The notes below the pieces were generated by a model. The model did not search any database. It was given only the letters and a program-made list of their open reading frames with translations, and was not told the DNA's origin. This document shows positions 62,743 to 64,000 of a DNA stretch of 64,000 nucleotides, one piece after another; within the stretch, counting starts at the first letter, position 1; every line of letters begins with the position of its first letter. The DNA lies in NCBI RefSeq assembly GCF_000420665.1, contig NZ_ATVJ01000002.1:372001-436000 (forward strand), given 5' to 3'. Both the position numbers and the translations under genes were made by a program. The DNA comes from Ponticaulis koreensis DSM 19734 (lineage in GTDB: Bacteria > Pseudomonadota > Alphaproteobacteria > Caulobacterales > Hyphomonadaceae).

Positions 62743-64000
62743 CTAAGCGGCGCGGCTTTTCACCTGATTTCGGCCGGACTGCTTCGCTTCATACAGCGCT
62801 TCGTCCGCACGCTTGAGCAGGTCATCAATTGTGCAATCGCTGCCGTAAGACGTTGAGACGCCAAGGCTGACCGTTACATCGAGTTGGTTGCGGCCACGTT
62901 CGACAGCGAATGTCTGTGACGCCACGTGACGGCGCAGGCGCTCAGCAACAACACTCGCCATATCACCCGTCGTGTCCGGCATGATGACAACAAACTCTTC
63001 CCCGCCTTGTCGGCAGGGAATGTCAGCGGGACGCACATTCTCACGCATTCGTTCCGCAAACTCGCGAAGCACCTCATCGCCAACGTCATGACCATAAGTG
63101 TCATTGACGCTTTTAAAGTGATCGATGTCCGCAATGAAGACAGACACAGGCTCGCCGCCTGAATTTGCGCGCTGCAGAAACTGATTCAGCTGCTTGTTCA
63201 TATGACGACGGTTATAAAGGCCTGTCAGCTGGTCTGTGATGGCCAGCTCCATGCTCTCATCGAGACGACGACGCACAGCATCAAGATAACGTTTCTTACG
63301 CACCTGCGTCCGCACACGTGCAGACAGCTCTTCGGTATCGATCGGGCGCATGATGATGTCACTTGCGCCAAGGTCCAGCGCGCGCAGCGCTTTGGCCTCT
63401 TCTTCGAAGTCGGCAACAATCAACACCGGCAAATCACGCGTCGCAAGCTGAGATTTGAAATGCGCACACAGACGTAGCGGATCAAAAGAATCAGATGCCA
63501 GCGACAAAACAATCAGATCGATGCCCGCCTTTTCCTTAGCCGCAAGATTGCGCGCCTCAGACCAGAGAATCGGGCGGTGCTCTTGCTTGAGCGATAATGC
63601 GATACGACGTGCCTGACGTTCATTATCATCGATGATCAGAACGCGTGCAGGCTCGATGGGCCCGCCAGGCTCTTCACCTTCAATGACGCCGATACGGCGA
63701 CCATTAGCTTCTCGAGACCGCAGCTCGTCCATAACGAGTTTGAACTTGGTCAGCGCACGGATGCGGGACATCAAGGCAAAGTCATCAACCGGCTTAGTCA
63801 GAAAGTCATCCGCACCAGCCAACAGGCCTTTCAGGCGGTGATCGCGGTCGCCCAGTGCGGTGACCATAACAACCGGAATGTGTTGGGTATCCTGATCCGT
63901 TTTCAGGATCTGGCAGGCCTCGAAGCCGTCCATGACAGGCATCATCACGTCGAGCAGGATAATGTCAGGGCGCTGTTCGCGTGCCATATCAATGGCTTCC
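62743..64000 (-). CDS. pleD: Diguanylate cyclase response regulator PleD (5' end outside window)
   Basis: The visible 419 codons stay open to the window edge on the minus strand (E-A-I-D-M-A-R leading in), so the start lies outside. The order is the end of a first receiver (DIILLDVMMPVMDGFEACQ, Lys in FLTKPVDDFA) and a second degenerate receiver (VLIDDNERQARR, LDLGASDIIMRPIDTEE). A GGDEF domain follows, with the active-site CRQGGEEFVVIMPDT and ADIDHFKSVNDTYGHDVGD. It makes cyclic-di-GMP. In Caulobacter PleD controls the swarmer-to-stalked switch and is preceded by divK, which should lie just outside this window. Confidence 0.95.
   Translation of the reverse strand, partial: EAIDMAREQRPDIILLDVMMPVMDGFEACQILKTDQDTQHIPVVMVTALGDRDHRLKGLLAGADDFLTKPVDDFALMSRIRALTKFKLVMDELRSREANGRRIGVIEGEEPGGPIEPARVLIIDDNERQARRIALSLKQEHRPILWSEARNLAAKEKAGIDLIVLSLASDSFDPLRLCAHFKSQLATRDLPVLIVADFEEEAKALRALDLGASDIIMRPIDTEELSARVRTQVRKKRYLDAVRRRLDESMELAITDQLTGLYNRRHMNKQLNQFLQRANSGGEPVSVFIADIDHFKSVNDTYGHDVGDEVLREFAERMRENVRPADIPCRQGGEEFVVIMPDTTGDMASVVAERLRRHVASQTFAVERGRNQLDVTVSLGVSTSYGSDCTIDDLLKRADEALYEAKQSGRNQVKSRAA

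Noticed and set aside
1-64000. CRISPR arrays, insertion sequences, prophage or integrase genes
   Set aside because: No regularly spaced repeats, transposase, integrase or phage structural genes were seen on reading the window.

Overview
The window is chromosomal DNA from an alphaproteobacterium, most likely of the Caulobacterales/Hyphomonadaceae type. Supporting this are pleD next to rpmG, a tRNA-His of the divergent alphaproteobacterial kind (no encoded G-1, G1:U72, A73), many TonB/porin-type envelope genes, a cbb3 oxidase, and leucine dehydrogenase. Genes are densely packed. I see no phage, insertion sequence or CRISPR array.

Layout. 1-2.8 kb: the end of an Arg-rich protein, a propionyl-CoA carboxylase beta subunit (pccB) and a lipoprotein cytochrome c. 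2.8-11.6 kb: two small unknown genes, then a complete cbb3 oxidase locus, ccoNOQP followed by the maturation set ccoG-fixH-fixI-ccoS. 11.6-17.1 kb: a compact uptake and catabolism locus with a TonB-dependent receptor, a TetR regulator, an alpha/beta hydrolase and an MFS transporter. The same perfect 16-bp palindrome sits at the promoters of the receptor and of the hydrolase, so this looks like a TetR-controlled regulon for an unknown, probably ester- or lactone-like, substrate. 17.3-19.3 kb: a 677-residue lipoprotein fusing a thioredoxin-like domain, a haem c site, a PHM-like copper monooxygenase domain with all the expected copper ligands, and a paired EF-hand.

19.4-29.2 kb is an acetate-scavenging block: acetyl-CoA synthetase with an upstream DcaP-like porin, a CrbR-like response regulator, a CrbS-like SLC5-histidine kinase-receiver hybrid, and a two-subunit Na+/solute symporter. 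A shared GACTnnGGTCGA motif lies 80-90 bp upstream of both target operons.

29.4-47.4 kb is mostly housekeeping: a small TetR operon, tRNA-His, der-bamB-yfgM, panB, a secreted unknown, an acyl-CoA dehydrogenase, a lone receiver domain, leucine dehydrogenase, a degenerate methyltransferase, a lipoprotein hydrolase, a uracil-DNA glycosylase family protein, pirin, speE, an M28 peptidase, rlmJ, tRNA-Phe and a GIY-YIG protein. 47.4-51.9 kb is more accessory. It holds an unknown gene with an in-frame tandem hairpin repeat (a third copy lies at 51.0 kb), an AT-rich pair of unknown genes, a Tat-exported carboxylesterase and a membrane protein. 51.9-64 kb is core again: ndk, holC-pepA, lptFG, topA-rnr-nudix, rpmG and the 3' part of pleD.

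Gene functions rest on recognition of motifs and family patterns by eye. No database search was run.
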